Below are positions 39,151 to 53,280 of a DNA stretch of 64,000 nt, one piece after another. A program made the translations under genes and the position numbers. Positions within the stretch are counted from its first letter, which is position 1. Each line of letters starts with the position of its first letter. The stretch comes from Trogon surrucura (taxonomy: Eukaryota > Chordata > Aves > Trogoniformes > Trogonidae): assembly GCA_020746105.1 (NCBI GenBank), contig CM036619.1, positions 16,158,238-16,222,237 on the forward strand, in the 5' to 3' direction. Under the pieces are notes generated by a model. The model searched no databases, had not been told where the DNA came from, and saw only the letters and a list, made by a program, of their open reading frames with translations.

Positions 39151-42100
39151 TGTAACATATACGGAATTTGTGTGTAACGTGTCGGGGGGATGCTGCACGC
39201 AGATGAGACACTCTCCAGTGAGCCGGGAAGTGCTGGACCTGGCCGTTGTTCCACCACTGCTGAGGACTCAGCAGCAGATGCTGTGGGACGTGGGTTTCTG
39301 TTGCTGCAGGGTCACTCATTGAAAGGCCTCTGAAGGGGAATCTGCTGGTGCCTTCTGTATAAAGAAAATAGGAAGCAAGTTCCTTCGCATATGCAAAGGG
39401 AAATGAAACAGTTTTGTGCGTCACAGCTATTCCTCATTAAAGTGTTTGTAAACAAGTGATTTGTTTAATCTGCCCTGGAGTATGTGCTACAGAGTAAAAT
39501 GTTGCTGGTGAACTAGCCACCACGATTATAAAGGGCCATGAGATGATGCTTTGCAGCATAGAGCCGATCATGGGCTATTTACCACAATGTAAAATAATTA
39601 CACTTATTTCTTGCCTAAGTCATCAGAAGGAGCTGCTTCAGGGAGCTGGAGCATTTTCAGTGAAGAGCTTGACCAGTCAGAGCAATTGAACGTTCTTCAA
39701 AGATATCCTAAGAAAGCAAAACCAGTCTTAGGAAATAATAATGAAGGGTGTTTGTGAGACTTTTTGGGCAAACCAGTCAAGGAAAATTATTGGGTAATTT
39801 AGCTAGATAGCTTCTCAAAGTGACTTAGAGCCTAGTGAGAAATCTTTATTTGAAAAATGTATGGGGGTCTTCCATTAGCCTTAGCGTGACTAAAAACTGA
39901 CTCTGTGATTTGGGTGGTGTCATACTTTAGGACCTTCTTTCCTGTCTTTGGTAAACTGATTTCAAAGTGACCAGGAATGTCAAGAACTTTCAATAATATT
40001 AGAAAGGGGGATAAGATTGTTGTGAACCCCAAAAGTGAGTGCCATGGGTACTCAAAATGCACATGGGCATCTAATTTCATCCTGGATTCACCCAAGAATG
40101 AACATAAAAGCAATAAGATAAAAAGGACCTTTAATTTCAGTGAAGGATAAAAGGAATGAGTTAGTGAGAATGTCAAGTAGATTAATTAAAGGAGTCACAG
40201 TGAACAATATTAGGCAGTAAATAACATTAGGGCATAACATAATTACCATTTCTAAGAGTTATTTATCACCAAGTAACCCTTTTTTGGTCTAGACCAGTCT
40301 TAATCCCCCTGGGCTCATGTACTTTTCTGGAGCAGCCACACCTTTAATTATGTAAAACCTTAGCTTTCTTAATTTTTAGGGCTGATCTGTGCTTGGACAA
40401 GTTATTGTTCCACTTTGGCTGGATCCTTCCAGCTCTCTGGCCCCAGTCCCTCATTTGTTTGCTGGATTTTTGAACTGGAGTCTGGGGCAGCGCCTGCGCT
40501 GAAGCATCATCTCTTTGTAGCTCATTGAACCTTCCAAGTCCACCAAATGCGCTTTTCTCAGAGACTTCCTGGTGGCATTCATGTCCAGCTGAATTTGAAA
40601 ACTTTTTTTCTCCTGCTTTCCTCTACCCCTTCTTCTCAAAGTGGCAGCACATGAACATCTCCTATAAGGACAGGGATGAGTTTCCCTGAATACCTGCTCT
40701 CTGTAAGAAGTAGGACATCTTTTGATCCTGATGCAATATTGTTCTCTACATTATTTTGCAGAACCAGCCAAACAAGTGCCACAGGATAACCTGCATTTTC
40801 CCCCTCTACTCCCAGTAACTAACTGACTTATGTGTCTTTCAAGTTAGAATGAAAACCATTCCTCAATGGAAAATGACTATTTGGTTTAAGGCAAAATGTT
40901 TACAAATGTGTGTTCTTTACAACATTTTGTTTGAAAAAAAAAGACAAAAAGGGAAAAAGCATTTTGACGTGGTCAGAAATGACCAGGCATGTTTCAATTT
41001 TACGTTTATAAAGATCTTTTTTTTGCAACAGAATTAATTTTCTTGGAATATATATAAAAGCTTAGTAAAACATTTTAAAGGTCAAAATCAGACAAGAATT
41101 ATCGGATATTACCAAGGCAATACTCTTGGATTAAGCACCAAATAAGTATTTTTCTACTACTTAAAAAAAAAAGTTGTATTTTTTTCACTTTCAATGTGCT
41201 GAAAGTAGAAGCTACATCTCCTCTTACTGGAAAAGCCTCCTTGGTCTTCCCAGAAAATGCCTGTATAAGCTATTATGTCAGTGGACCTTCTTCACCTATG
41301 CTCCTCGGATTCTGGGGCTGCAATTCATCTGAATTAACTTTGATCTTTTAAAGTTTTATTAAAAATCTTCCCCTGCAGACACTGAAGAAAGCTGAGGAAC
41401 TCAAGAGAGCTCATGCAGATGGGAAGAAGGACTTTATGGAGAAAGCATTTCCCTTGTTTTGGAAGGACTCTAGACAGCCAGGTGAAGTCAATGGTTAAAG
41501 AAGGCTAGGAGATGAACTTTAACAGACAAGTGCTTTGTTATAATGTTAGCCTAAGTGTGAAAGAAGCGGTACCAGCCTTGCCTTTCCCCTCTCTGAAAAA
41601 AAAGAGAGCAGAGTAGAGCCAATGGGACTCTGAGATTTCTGTGGTGGTAGCCTTGTAATAAGAGATTCCTGAAATGAAGAAGATATTTTTCTGATATTTT
41701 CCTGTCTCTTCATCTTTTCCATAGAGGCATCTATGGCCACATAGGTATATATCAGTATACATACCTTCCATCTTCACATCACAGACAACATAAGCTTTCC
41801 TTAGTGAAATTAAGTAGTTTGCTAAAACTGGAAAATCAGTACTAGTTAGCCCATTAATATAGATGCCTAATTACTAAGAATTTCTTGGATGCCTGAATAA
41901 GAAATGGAAGTTGGTTTAGGATACTAAGATGACACTACACCTGAAAATTTCAGTCTTACATATGCAATGATACAGATGTGCTTCTTGAGGAATCTTGTTA
42001 CAGTGTTCTGAGTCCTTGTCTCTGCTAGGCATAAAAGCAAAATTTTTATCTTATGTTGTTTAACTTCATAGTTGTTAATATGTATTGAAGGTCGAAGGTG

Positions 42101-42987
42101 TAATTTAACTAAATTCTAGTAAATCAAGATAATTCCTAAACTCCTATCCAATGTTCTTCTCTGGTCAAACATGTGCAAACTATATCTTCACTAGGATTCT
42201 GAGGGTTTTTTTGTTTTGTTTTTTTTTTTTTTACCTGGCATACAGTCAGAACATACTTTTTTTTTTTTCCTTCCCCTGCTTTGGGCATGCTATTATATGT
42301 GGTAAGTCTAAATACATAGCAGAATTTGCCTTTCATACTAGTTAAGGAATGAGCAAACTCTGAGAGAATCTCACCTTGGTAAGTTCAAGACACGTTAGGA
42401 ATATTCTGATCTGTGCTTCTCACATGCCTTAATTGAAGCCTACTAGCAATATATTTAGGACATATTTAAATATTCAATTCCATGCAAGAGTTCCCAGTAC
42501 TTAAAAAGTTATGCTGGAGTACTTAGTAATACTGTATAACCTCTTTTACATACAAAAGAGCCTTGAAATAGTTTTAAATGACAAAACAATGTGAAGAAGC
42601 TTTCTTCTTCACACATAAGAGTCAGTCCCTGTGGGTGCAAATACATAGGGGTTCCTAGGAATAAAAATGTGAGTGACCTGTAAAAATTTACTTACTATTT
42701 TGACCTAGCAATAGGAATATTTCTTTGAAGATGGAGCAATTGAAATGAACACCATGAAAGCACTCATTAATATACTGTTGTATTTATAATAATACTTCTC
42801 ATTTTCATTACAACACAGAACTGCTGTTACATTGACTGTGCTAATTTCAACTCTTTTGCAAAATGACCAAGCCTTTGTATTATTTCTGAAAGAAAAGACA
42901 TAGCGCCTAGTTAATAGTTCCGTTTACTTTGGACAGAAACTGTGGAGATAGCCTGTGCTGAGGAAAGCACTGAGCATTAGACAAGAT
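39151..42987. other. Non-coding stretch, no gene seen
   Basis: Positions 39.15-39.35 kb are somewhat GC-richer. Open frames of 103 (39113-39424 minus) and 114 codons (39832-40176 minus) show no recognisable family. Otherwise ordinary AT-rich DNA. Confidence 0.6.
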
Positions 42988-43467
42988 GAGAAGTGTCTGT
43001 TGGAATGAGTTCAGAGGAGGGCCACAAAGATAATCCAGGGGCTGGAGCACCTCTGCTGTGAGGACAGGCTGAGGGAGCTGGGATTGTTCAGTCTGGAGAA
43101 GAGAAGACTCTGGGGGGACCTTGTAACTGCCTACCAATGCCTGAAGAGAATCTACAGGAAGGCTGGAGAGGGACTTTTTACAAGAGTGTCCAGCAATAGG
43201 ACAAGGGGAAATGGATTTAAATTGAAGGAGAATAGGTTTAGTTTGTATCTTAGGAAGAAATTTTTCAGTCAAAGGTGGCAAGACTCTGGAATAGATTGGC
43301 CAGAGAGGTTGTGGATGCCCTGTATCTGAGATGTTCAAGGCCAGGTTGGATGGAGCCTTGAGCAACCTGGTCTAATTAAAGGCATCCCTACCCACGACAG
43401 GGAGATTGGATTAGATGAGCTCTAAGGTCCCTTCTAACCTAAGACATTCTATGATTCTATGATTCTT
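42988..43467 (+). mobile_element. CR1 LINE, old 3' end (~480 bp)
   Basis: Begins near 'agaagtgtctgttggaatga', the coding for the E-V-L-E-R-V-Q region. It includes the [24 protein letters not shown] segment (open frame 43084-43329) and ends in 'attctatgattctatgattctt'. Several indels separate it from a working ORF. The 152-codon frame on the opposite strand (42907-43365) is an antisense shadow. Confidence 0.94.
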
Positions 43468-44778
43468 CAGATCGCAGAGCGGATCAGAGACACTGAACAT
43501 CTGGCAGGACTGACCCCTGCATAGAAAAGCAGTATTCAAAGTCAAGATGTGGGACTGTGTTACACTTCCTTTGATATTCTGAGTCCATAAATGTTTCACT
43601 CTTCGGGAGGAGTCTTTTCCATCTATGAAAGAGGTGGTAACATGTCTATTATTCTGTAAAATATATTTAATAATGGACTTGATTCAAAAAAAATCCAAAT
43701 TATAGATAAGTTGTTTATGAGTTAAAAATATTTACCTTTCTATCTTAACTGTTTCAGAGCTCCCTATGCCAGACTTGGAGTTTGGAACATCAGATATCTT
43801 CTCCCATTAGTCTCCATGATGAATTCTTATCACACCATGGTGGTGAAAGACGCATACTCTGACTGACTTCAGTGAAAATAATTAGTTCTCGTATCAAGTT
43901 AATAGTGAACCATTCCTGGAGCAAGTGAATTTGAGGACAAAATTCTGACCCATAGGCCAAGATTCTCAAGACAGGAAACACTGAAGGAAAGGCAAAATGC
44001 CACTTATGTATGCAGTGTGATATAAATAAATAACATTGGAGGAGAGTGAAACTGCACTGAGTGTCATACCTGGTTTTAGTACAACCAAAGAGCTCCCTGC
44101 ACAGTGAGCGGAACAAGTAAAGTTTGGTTTCCTATGGATTTTTGTCTCATGGGTTGTCTAGTAAAGTGTAAGCCCCATTTAAAAGCTTTTCTTGCATTTC
44201 AGACGTTTAGGCCAGCTTTTCCCCATGGTGCGACATCATCTGAAGCAATGGAGTGCAATAAGGAGTGCTTTTGTGCTTTTTCTTCTGGACAACAATGCAT
44301 TTTTACTAAACATGTAGATTTTTATCTCTGACACCCTTTTCTCACTGAGGTTGGCCAAACAAGGTCAGAAGTTATGCATACTGTCAGATAAACAGAAAGT
44401 CTGACAAGCATAGGCACAGGCAGATATCCATGCACATGTAAGTAAGGTAATGTTATCAGAGATCTGTCTGGTTCAATGGACAGCCCATAACTGGCCCAGG
44501 TGCATGAATTTCCTAGAAGTCCAGGTGGACTCTGATGACCTCCCACAACAGGTGTCTGTCCTGTGGCTTATTTCTTCACTTCTGGCACAAGCTGCCATCA
44601 TGAAACACCTCAAAATTCATGTGGGAGTGTTAGTGCTGTGCTTTGCACATCTTTTCAATGGTGTCCCCATTCTGTGGTGATTTCTTGTAGAGGAGTGCTC
44701 TGAATCTGCTGCACTGAGACTCTCGTAGAAAGCACGAAATGTTAAATGGGTGTTAATTAGCATAGCTATTCTCCTGGT
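43468..44778. other. Non-coding stretch, no gene seen
   Basis: AT-rich DNA. A 108-codon minus frame (43790-44116) has no identifiable domain. Confidence 0.6.
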
Positions 44779-44893
44779 CTCCTCTCCTCTCCTCTCCTCT
44801 CCTCTCCTCTCCTCTCCTCTCCTCTCCTCTCCTCTCCTCTCCTCTCCTCTCCTCTCCTCTCCTCCCCCTTCTCCTCTCCCTCCCCACTTTCCT
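44779..44893. repeat. (CCTCT)n pentanucleotide microsatellite
   Basis: About sixteen uninterrupted CCTCT units (44781-44860) are followed by a decayed pyrimidine tract to about 44893. The overlapping serine/leucine-rich and glutamate/arginine-rich frames are products of the repeat. Confidence 0.97.
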
Positions 44894-47800
44894 TTCCTGT
44901 CACCACAGAACACCATGCCCACTAAAATCACAGAGTATGAGCTTTACAGGGAGTTATTTAACCCACCTGTGATTAAGACTATTTTTTTTTCATGCCATTA
45001 CTACCTAGGAGTTTCTTTTGTGACATTTTCTTGCCAAGTTTTTCACTTCTAAAAATGTGGTGATATTTATGGCTTCTAATGATCTATTCTGGAAATCTGA
45101 GCCTTCTTTAAATATCAGGGGAAAAATGCAGTTCAGGTAAAAAAAGGAAGTTTTTTTCCCGACAGAGATGGGGGTCCTAGTATGAAAATTTCTTTGAGGC
45201 TCTGGAGGCCTGTGCCACCTTCTTCCAGGAAGATTATGCTGTGTAAGTTGATTGTGACCCAAAAAAATGACTCAGTTTTGTAAGATGAATGGTTGCTGCC
45301 AGTTTACAAGCACTTCAAAAACAAAGCATTGTCTGGTCACTGCCAGTTATTAGGCAACCTAACACATCATCAGAAGGATCAAAGCAGTTACCTGATTTCT
45401 TCCCTATCTGCTGAGTTAATCCAATATCATTTCTGGCCAACCTTAAAACAGAATGAGAACAAATATTGCAGGAATAAATTAAAAGAGATCAGTGAGAAAG
45501 GATGTTAAACACTCCTCATTAATCTGCCAGGGAAGCAAGATTAAAATAATTACAGTTTAAAATTTTACACAGGTTTCATTAAAACTCCAACTAGCCTTTT
45601 CAATAAAGCATTACTCTTCAATGGCAATTGTTAGAGATGCCATCTGAGAGGGCGGATGTATTATCTATATTTTATAGTCATGTGAAAAATGGAATAACTT
45701 TTGGTCACAATTAACTAACATAATTTTGAGCTGAAATATTGATTGGAAATCACACATAGCAGCCCTAGGTGATTAAGAGGAGATGTTGGATTCTTCTAAT
45801 GGCGGCTGGACAGGAGTACTCCAGGTACTTAGTTATCAGCCACCTTTCTGGCTTTTGCTTAGGAAGAAGAGCAGGCTTTGCAGATTGTTTTCCTCTTCTG
45901 CCCGGGTTGACAGAAACGGAGTAGTAACTGCATGTCTACTTGGTATAAGTGCACTGATGTGGAGGAAAAGGAAGAGGAATTCGTGTGGTTCAAGATCTGA
46001 CTGCATTTCTTCCAGAATCAGTAGGGGTGGAAGAGGACAGACAAATTTCGGTTCATGACTGGTGCTTGCAGATGGCACAGTTGGCAATATGTGCCTCGTG
46101 CATTGATCATGCTGCATTATTCATCTGCTTAGTCCTTTTATGATGAGCAAAAGAAGCCTGAAATGAAAATTTTGTTACTCTGAGAACAAAGTGACACAGA
46201 TGTGAGACCGGCATTTGCAGCCCTGGTGGACTGCGTGTGTTCTCACTTGGACGACATGTAGCTCACAACAGGTAAAAGTTTCTTCTAGATAGAGTATCTC
46301 AAGTTCTGAGATAAAAGCAGATGTATTGTTCCTTCAGACACACCGTACAAAGCCCATTTTCTTAGTCAGTGTCTTAAAAGATTCTGGTTAATTTTGGTTT
46401 CTTGTATGCAGCTGAGTTTAGGAAAATTCTAGCAAATAAACAGAAAAAGAAAGCACATTTGAAGAGAAGAGATAATGACATTTCTAATTCTGTGAAAACT
46501 CTGCGAAATGCAACCTGTTTCAAAGCTAGGAGAAAGCAAAGCTGCAAGTCTTTATTCTCTGTGAGTTGTCATGAAGTTAGGATAAGAATTTAGACAAAAA
46601 ACAATTTTTTTCATCTATATTCAATGGTCAACCATGTTTTTTCCTCAGGCAGAAGAAAATGAATCAGGTTGGCAACATTAACAAATATTTTCTTAAATCT
46701 CTTTACTATTGTTTATGTCATTTGTTTTTCATTTGAGTTTCCTCTTGCCGTGCTTTATTCATGTTGACATAGCTTTTCAAGTGAAATATCTCCTTCCTAT
46801 AAAATTTGGTATTTAGAAGTCATTTGAAATGCAGAGTTCCTGAAAATAAGAATTAAAATCTTTTAGAGGGTTTAAACTAATAATTACAATATTAAAACAT
46901 ATAAGGAGTTTTAGCAATAAATTAATCCAGTTTTACTATAATACTGTTTTAATTTAAAACCAGTAAGTCTTGCAAAGTCAGAACTTGCTGCCCTGCTCAC
47001 AAAGCAAATGAAATGATACATACACACGAGCTGGCTTACTGTCATTCTTTTTTATTATATCCTAGTGGAGATTTTCTTGTGTCTTTCTCCATTTGAGTGA
47101 AAATCTTTTATTTCTATATTGCTATATTTCATTGTTACACTAAAATACAATTAAAAAATTAAGAACATCAGTAAGAGTTAGAAAATCCATGATAAATTAA
47201 TATTCTTACTGTTAGCAAGAAAATTTTCTTTCCCTCTTAACTGCCTAGAAGCACCTTCTTTTTCCAAGAAACAACCAAAATTTTCAACTTTAGTCCTTCA
47301 ATTTTTAAAAAAGACAAGAATGGTCCTTCATATCTATATGCCGTTTAATTTACTTTTTTCTTTGTTGTTGAGCACATCAAATTTCATACAACATAAGAAA
47401 CATCTTTTTTGTCATTTGCTCAAACTTAAATGGAGTACTACTTTTGTATGTCAAGCACGTGACAAAAATAGATAAAAATATATCCCTTTTCTGAAATTGT
47501 TTAATAAATAAGTATTTTCTAAGTTATTTTTAACTCCTTACAAGACTGCAGACCTAATATCAAAAAACAGCTGAACTTGACATATTTGTGATTTCTCTGG
47601 TTTCTGGTAAATACTTGCCATGGTATAGAATCCTGCTAAATTTATTGCTGTGTATTTAAAGTTGCAATATAAAGTATATATATTTTTTGTTTCATAGAAA
47701 ATACAGATGTAAAGGTGAGAGCTGACTTTGGAAGAATAATGCCAAAAAGACAGTACAAGATGAGACCTTCTTACACCTAAGTTTAGTCACAGCAGCAAAA

Positions 47801-48759
47801 AGCTACACAGCAATCAATTAATTAGGGTTCCTTGTTGTGAGCGTAGAAAGTAAAATATTTGACAACATGGAGTAACGAGGTGATAAAAGGAAGATCCCCT
47901 TTTTTTCACAGAGGCTGTTGAGGCACAGCTTTGCCTGCTGTGATATGCTGAAATTGAGTGCAGGTTCTCTCTCTTTTGAGACCACACAGCTGAACCTAAT
48001 TTTATGCTATTGCAAAGACCAGGATCTTCAGTTAACATCTACCACATCCTGGCCTCTTCATCTGTGTGTGTTATATGGTGGCACCTCCCACAGTAAAAGT
48101 TCTAATACTCTCACAGAACCTCAAACTAATTGTTATTGCATGACAAACATGTGGAACCACAATTCATATTTACTAGTATTTGTTGGTTGCGCTATATATA
48201 TGTTGAATCTTATTTTCACCACTTGATTTTGTGTTCTGGGGAACTTTCCCTGAAACAAATGACCTTTAAAACTTATTTTAGGGGTACTGTATCTTGTATT
48301 AAAGTATGCTTTCAAAACCATGTTTTTGAAAAAAAAATCTCTTTCAAAGTACCATAAATTGGAAGTAGGAATGTTCTTCTGCAGAGACTTTCTCTATTTG
48401 GAACGCGCCTAGTTGGCTTCTCTGTGTGGCTTTCTTCAGATCTTCAAGCTGAACTGTTCATACAATCCATCCCAAACACATTTTACTCATTGTGAGTCAG
48501 ACCAGTTTCAAAGTTTAAATAGAAGGCCTTCGCTGGCTTAACTCATTTAGATGGAAATAGATGAGTTAAAACTCACCCAAAGAGCTGAGTAGGCAGACTT
48601 TAGCAAGGTGGTTACTTCTGCCAGGATGGTGCCAAGCAGGATGGAGTAGGCTGGAAGGTGAGGCTGGGGCCAATGAGAGAGAATCAGTAGGCAAGCATGT
48701 AGCTTCGCTGCTTATTCTGTGCACTGGGGTTTAGTCTTGCATGTCAGCAAGGATCAGGA
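44894..48759. other. Non-coding stretch, no gene seen
   Basis: No gene recognised. A 91-codon frame at 45783-46058 lies in GC-richer DNA without known motifs. 46.6-47.7 kb is very AT-rich, and nothing repeat-like with ends is visible. Confidence 0.6.
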
Positions 48760-48828
48760 CCAAGGGTTGGACTTGATGATCTCCGAGGTCTTTTCCAACC
48801 CAATTGATTCTATGATTCTATGATTCTT
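48760..48828 (+). mobile_element. CR1 3'-end scrap
   Basis: 'gttggacttgatgatctccg' followed by 'aggtcttttccaaccca' and then 'attctatgattctatgattctt' is the CR1 3' UTR and tail. Only about 70 bp is retained. There is no coding part. Confidence 0.9.
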
Positions 48829-51800
48829 CTGAGATCAACTCTCTGTTTGGGTGTTTGAGGTAAAGAACAAAGCTGAATATTTCCTAATTTGGTGGTTCCA
48901 AAGCAGGATGGAAACACAAAGGGGGTTATTCCCCATCACTAGGAAGCCATCAAGATATGTATTCGAATCCTGAATGATAGCATTATCATTGATTAGTCTT
49001 ATTGACAACCAGACACTCTTTCTACACCCTCGGAGTCTGAGAACTTTCAGGCTTGGAGTCTGGATCTGTGGACATCTTTGATTTGATTCACACTTGCTAC
49101 TTGTGTACTTGCTGCCAACATTGTTTAGATAATGCAGCACATCTGACAGGCTCTGTAGGAAAAGCATGTCAAACAATGATGCTCTTTGTTGTGGGCCGGC
49201 TGGAATGTTAAACCAGGCTTTAAACTATAGTGGAGTCAAGAAAAGATTAAAACATTTTTTAACAAAGGCTTCAAATGCAGAAATTAAGCAACTTATTCCT
49301 TCCACATCACAACCCTTGGATCACAGCCAGGGTAACATTTACAATGTGTTGAAGAGGCTCATTCATCCTACAGATAAAGAGAATTTTTGTTTGGTTTTTT
49401 TTTGTTTTAAAAAAGGAACATATTTTCAGTGTAAAACCTTGACCTACCCAAGTGTGCCAGGATCACACTACATGTTAATTCTCAAAATTTTATTGCTCAT
49501 GGGAATGCAACAAGAAAGAAATTACATTCTTTTTTTACACACGTTTGCTCTTTATCATTAGACTCCTACATCTAAATACTGGTAATATCACTGATTGTTT
49601 CGACCTCTGATGTAACCCAGACCAAAGAATATCAGACAAAATTTTGTGTTGTATTTCAGGTATTTCTTGTGTTTCTTTAAGGCATCTGGTATTAATTTAA
49701 AATCTTCAAACCAGATCCCACAAAGACATACAAACATTTTTGGAAAAAATATCCTGTACAGGACTTGTTTTTAGAAGGTTCTTTTAAAAATGATTCAAGA
49801 AAAAAAAGCATCTTTCATGTTAGACTCCGGTGGTTATTACACTAAGGAAGTGTGAATACTTGGATCACTTCACTCTAGAGTGAAGTAAGTTTCAAACCTC
49901 TGCTTTCTGCTTCTGAGGAGATTGTCTTAAGCATCAGACAATAAGCTCATTGATGAAAGGAACTTCATTCTGCTGAAAGTGATTCCTTCCAGCAAGAGAA
50001 GAATGAGGAATGCAGCACATCTCTCTGTCACAGAAGTGAGAGTTACAGAGGAATGAGGCTTTGGGAGGTTTTTTCTATAAAAAACACAAATTACAATTTG
50101 AATTTGTAACTGAATTATACCTCAGTCTCGACTTGGATGCCAAAAAGTTATTTCTCAGAGGAAGCGTAATGTGAGAGAATCCATCACATGCCTAGATAAA
50201 CTGAATAGCACTAAGATGTAGGTATTTTGATGGACTTTAACTTGAATATAAACTACTCTTATTTAACTAGTGCATAAAATTTCAAGGAAAAAATGCTTTT
50301 GTTTACGAAGAGAAAAAGAAATCACATGATCTTTCTCAAATTATACAAGACCAGCTAAAAGGACACCAGTAATATGATTATGAACATGTGTGTAGTTGTG
50401 CAAATGGAAGTGTCTCTTCTCCATTACAGGTTACGATAGCATCAGAAAGATTCCTGAACACTAACTGATTTTAAGGTTGAATGAGCAGATACAGACACAT
50501 CACCACTTTCCAGTTATATGCACATGTCAATGGTTGATCCAACTAGCAGGCAAGATTCCCTGGTCCAAGGTATACATACAGAGTCACTTGACAGACTTAA
50601 AAGTATCCCTCTGCCTTTTCAGATACATCTCTCTAACACAAAGCAGACCAGACCAGCAGTCCCTCCACCCTGTACTGCAACTGCTCTCATTCTTCTCCAG
50701 GCATCACCTACCTGCTCCACCTTTAAGTTATATTCAATGCTGATATAGAGCATTTTTTTTTTCATTGCAGATGAGGGCCACAAATACTTTTACATGATAC
50801 TTTCACTCATTTTCTTCTATGGACCACTGTTAGGACTAAGCACTAAGAACTATATTCATAGAAGAATACATCCCACCATCAAAAAAATTGTCATTAACCA
50901 TATATGACAATGCAGTTGGACATTTTTGTCCACAGCTAAGTCTTTACATTAAACAATAGACTTATTGTGGGCTATAAAGCTGTGTGAAGGGGCCTCTCAT
51001 ATAGTAGTGATAAAACACTTGCAGTTATATTTGAAGGTCTGCTCTTTTTTGAAGCATCTTCCTTCATACTTTTTCATATCTTAGATTAATGTTTTTTTAC
51101 AAAATATTTGAGCTTGCATTGAGCTCAATAACAAATAGTTTACCATTTCATTACTATTATTTAGTACAGTTTATCCTAGATATCTGAGTGTTTAATAAAA
51201 GTTATTAGGACAGGAAATTGTTTCCATAGAGAATAATAGCAATTCCCATTGGATAATGTCACCTGTATTTGGAATGAACAAAGTGATTAAACATATATAA
51301 ATGAAATTTGCCAGTAATATTCTGGTTTTTCTTCAAAATGCCTTATGAACTTAGATGAGCAAATAATGGGATGTTTCAGTCTAGTGGCTCATATAGCTGC
51401 AAAAAATAGGGAAAGAAAATCAGTTGTGATGAAAGCAGGAATTCTTTTTGGGGAGAGAGGAGAAACAACTCCTTAGGACTTTATGAATTCAAAACATGGG
51501 TTTTTTAGGCCACCATTTTTGCTTTGTTATGTATTCTAAAATTGTTTAAAACTTGTGTTTTTCCTTCTCTCACTTAAACTTTTCTTGTTTTCCTTAATGA
51601 AAATTGTTGCCTGACACAAAAGCCCAGAAGTTTTACTTGAAAAATGTCAAAGCAAAGTTCTTGGCATTTCAAAATATTCCCAGGTATATATTTTTTAATT
51701 TCAGTTGGCTTTCTCACCTAGTTTTGGCTTTAAAAGATTTTTTTTGGCAAACTTGTTATTCATTAAAAATTTTGCCCCACCTCATTTACAAATATAAGCA

Positions 51801-53150
51801 TACCCACATATCACTCTTTGAGGTAGCAAAGTGTCATTGGCTTGGTCCAGTGAAACAAGATGCCAAATTATTTCTGGGGAAGGAAGGGAGAAATGAGTTT
51901 CATCCATTGAAATAACTCAAGTCAACAAGCTCAGTTTCCCACCGAAGGCCCTTGGCATGCTGCAGACTTCAAGCTCTTACTTGTCTACAAGCTTCTTGCT
52001 CTGAGGTCTGTTGTTCCCAGCAGTATACTGGTAGGTCTTGTCCCATGACAACATACCACAGCTCCCTTCCAGCTTCCATACCTGAATTCCTTCCTATGTA
52101 AGCAGGACAGAGAGAATGGTACGTACCCAAATCTTGCCATGGTTTGAGGTTGGACAGCAGCCAGGCTCAGGATCTGAAATCATTTGTGGTTTAAATACCA
52201 GGGACATATAGTTTCATCTGTCCCTCTGACATACACTTCTCCAGCACCTTCCTTCAACCCCTCCTCTGGCTCTTTGCCTGGAGGAAGGGATGGCTGGATG
52301 GCATCAAGGATCACAGATTTTACAATCCATCACATTTCACATATCTTCTCTTCACATAGACCTGTAACAGACAGTTAGGGGAGGAGAGAGGAAGGCAGAA
52401 GTGTAGCTTTGCCCAGACAGGCGAGTGGATTAAGTATGAGATATGTATGCTTAGGGTGGAGGAATTAACTCCACCTGTGTACATACCCACATGAGCTGTG
52501 TGCACATATAGGTCTTGGGAGGGGATGACAGTCCTGTCTTCATCTTGTCTCAGATAAAGAGAGCACACTGTACTCGAAGTCAAGGTAGAGCAGGGAAATA
52601 AAACCAAATTGGTTTTCAAGTAGGGAAATCAGTTCTCATAGTAAATGTAGGTTTCTGCAGAGACAACTGCCAGGTGTTCGGTCGTGATCTTCTGAGGTAT
52701 TGTGCCAAATGTAAGAGAAAGAAAGAACTATCTATACAGGTAAATGGATATAAAATGCATGGATCAAACTAATGAACAGGAAAAAAAATTCTTTCTATGA
52801 AAAATAAGCTGACTCAAGCACTGTTTGACACAGTCAATGATAGGTAGGAACAGTAGTCTACTTTTATTAGTATTTGGCCTGACCTATCTGGCTTTAGAAA
52901 AGTGGCTCAATTATTTTCTTTAATGGAATGAGCTAGACTTATCAATTAATTTACCCACATGAGATATTCCTCTAAATGATTAAACAATGTGAAATGATTA
53001 GAAATTTGTTAGCAATATCAAGGCAATCCAGTTTTTTTATCAGCTTTCAAAGGAGTCAGCTCTCAGCTATGGTGTAGGAAATCTGTGCAGAATTTCTGAC
53101 ATTGAACAAATATTCTACATCTGTCTCCCCAAAAGCAAGTACATAATTTA
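48829..53150. other. Non-coding stretch, no gene seen
   Basis: The open frames at 48835-49176 (minus) and 49166-49561 (plus, 131 codons) show no family resemblance. A 20-bp perfect palindrome is at 49867-49886. Confidence 0.6.
49867..49886. other. 20-bp perfect palindrome
   Basis: 'acttcactct' is followed directly by its exact reverse complement 'agagtgaagt'. The sequence is not AT-rich, so base bias does not explain it. No flanking terminal-repeat structure is visible. Role unknown. Confidence 0.7.
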
Positions 53151-53280
53151 CAAGGAAGCATGCTGTGGGATTAAACAGAACACAAAACTTGAGCCATGTG
53201 CTGCCTCAGGACCATCTCAAACACTTAATCACCTCTTTACAGCTAACGGCTGCCAATGTGTTAAAGTAGGTTTTGTGCTT
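53151..53280. repeat. Duplicated block, copy A
   Basis: This 130-bp block aligns without gaps to 55081-55210 in the same orientation, 1930 bp away. The first 25 bases ('caaggaagcatgctgtggga' and the following 'ttaaa') are identical, and mismatches rise towards the end. Similarity stops abruptly on the left side. It could be an unrecognised dispersed repeat or a local duplication; a CR1 lies between the copies. Confidence 0.8.

Noticed and set aside
42907..43365. 152-codon minus-strand open frame
   Set aside because: It lies antisense to a plus-strand CR1. Antisense CR1 frames of 120-155 codons also occur at 7776-8216 and 59636-60374 and are a by-product of the element's composition.
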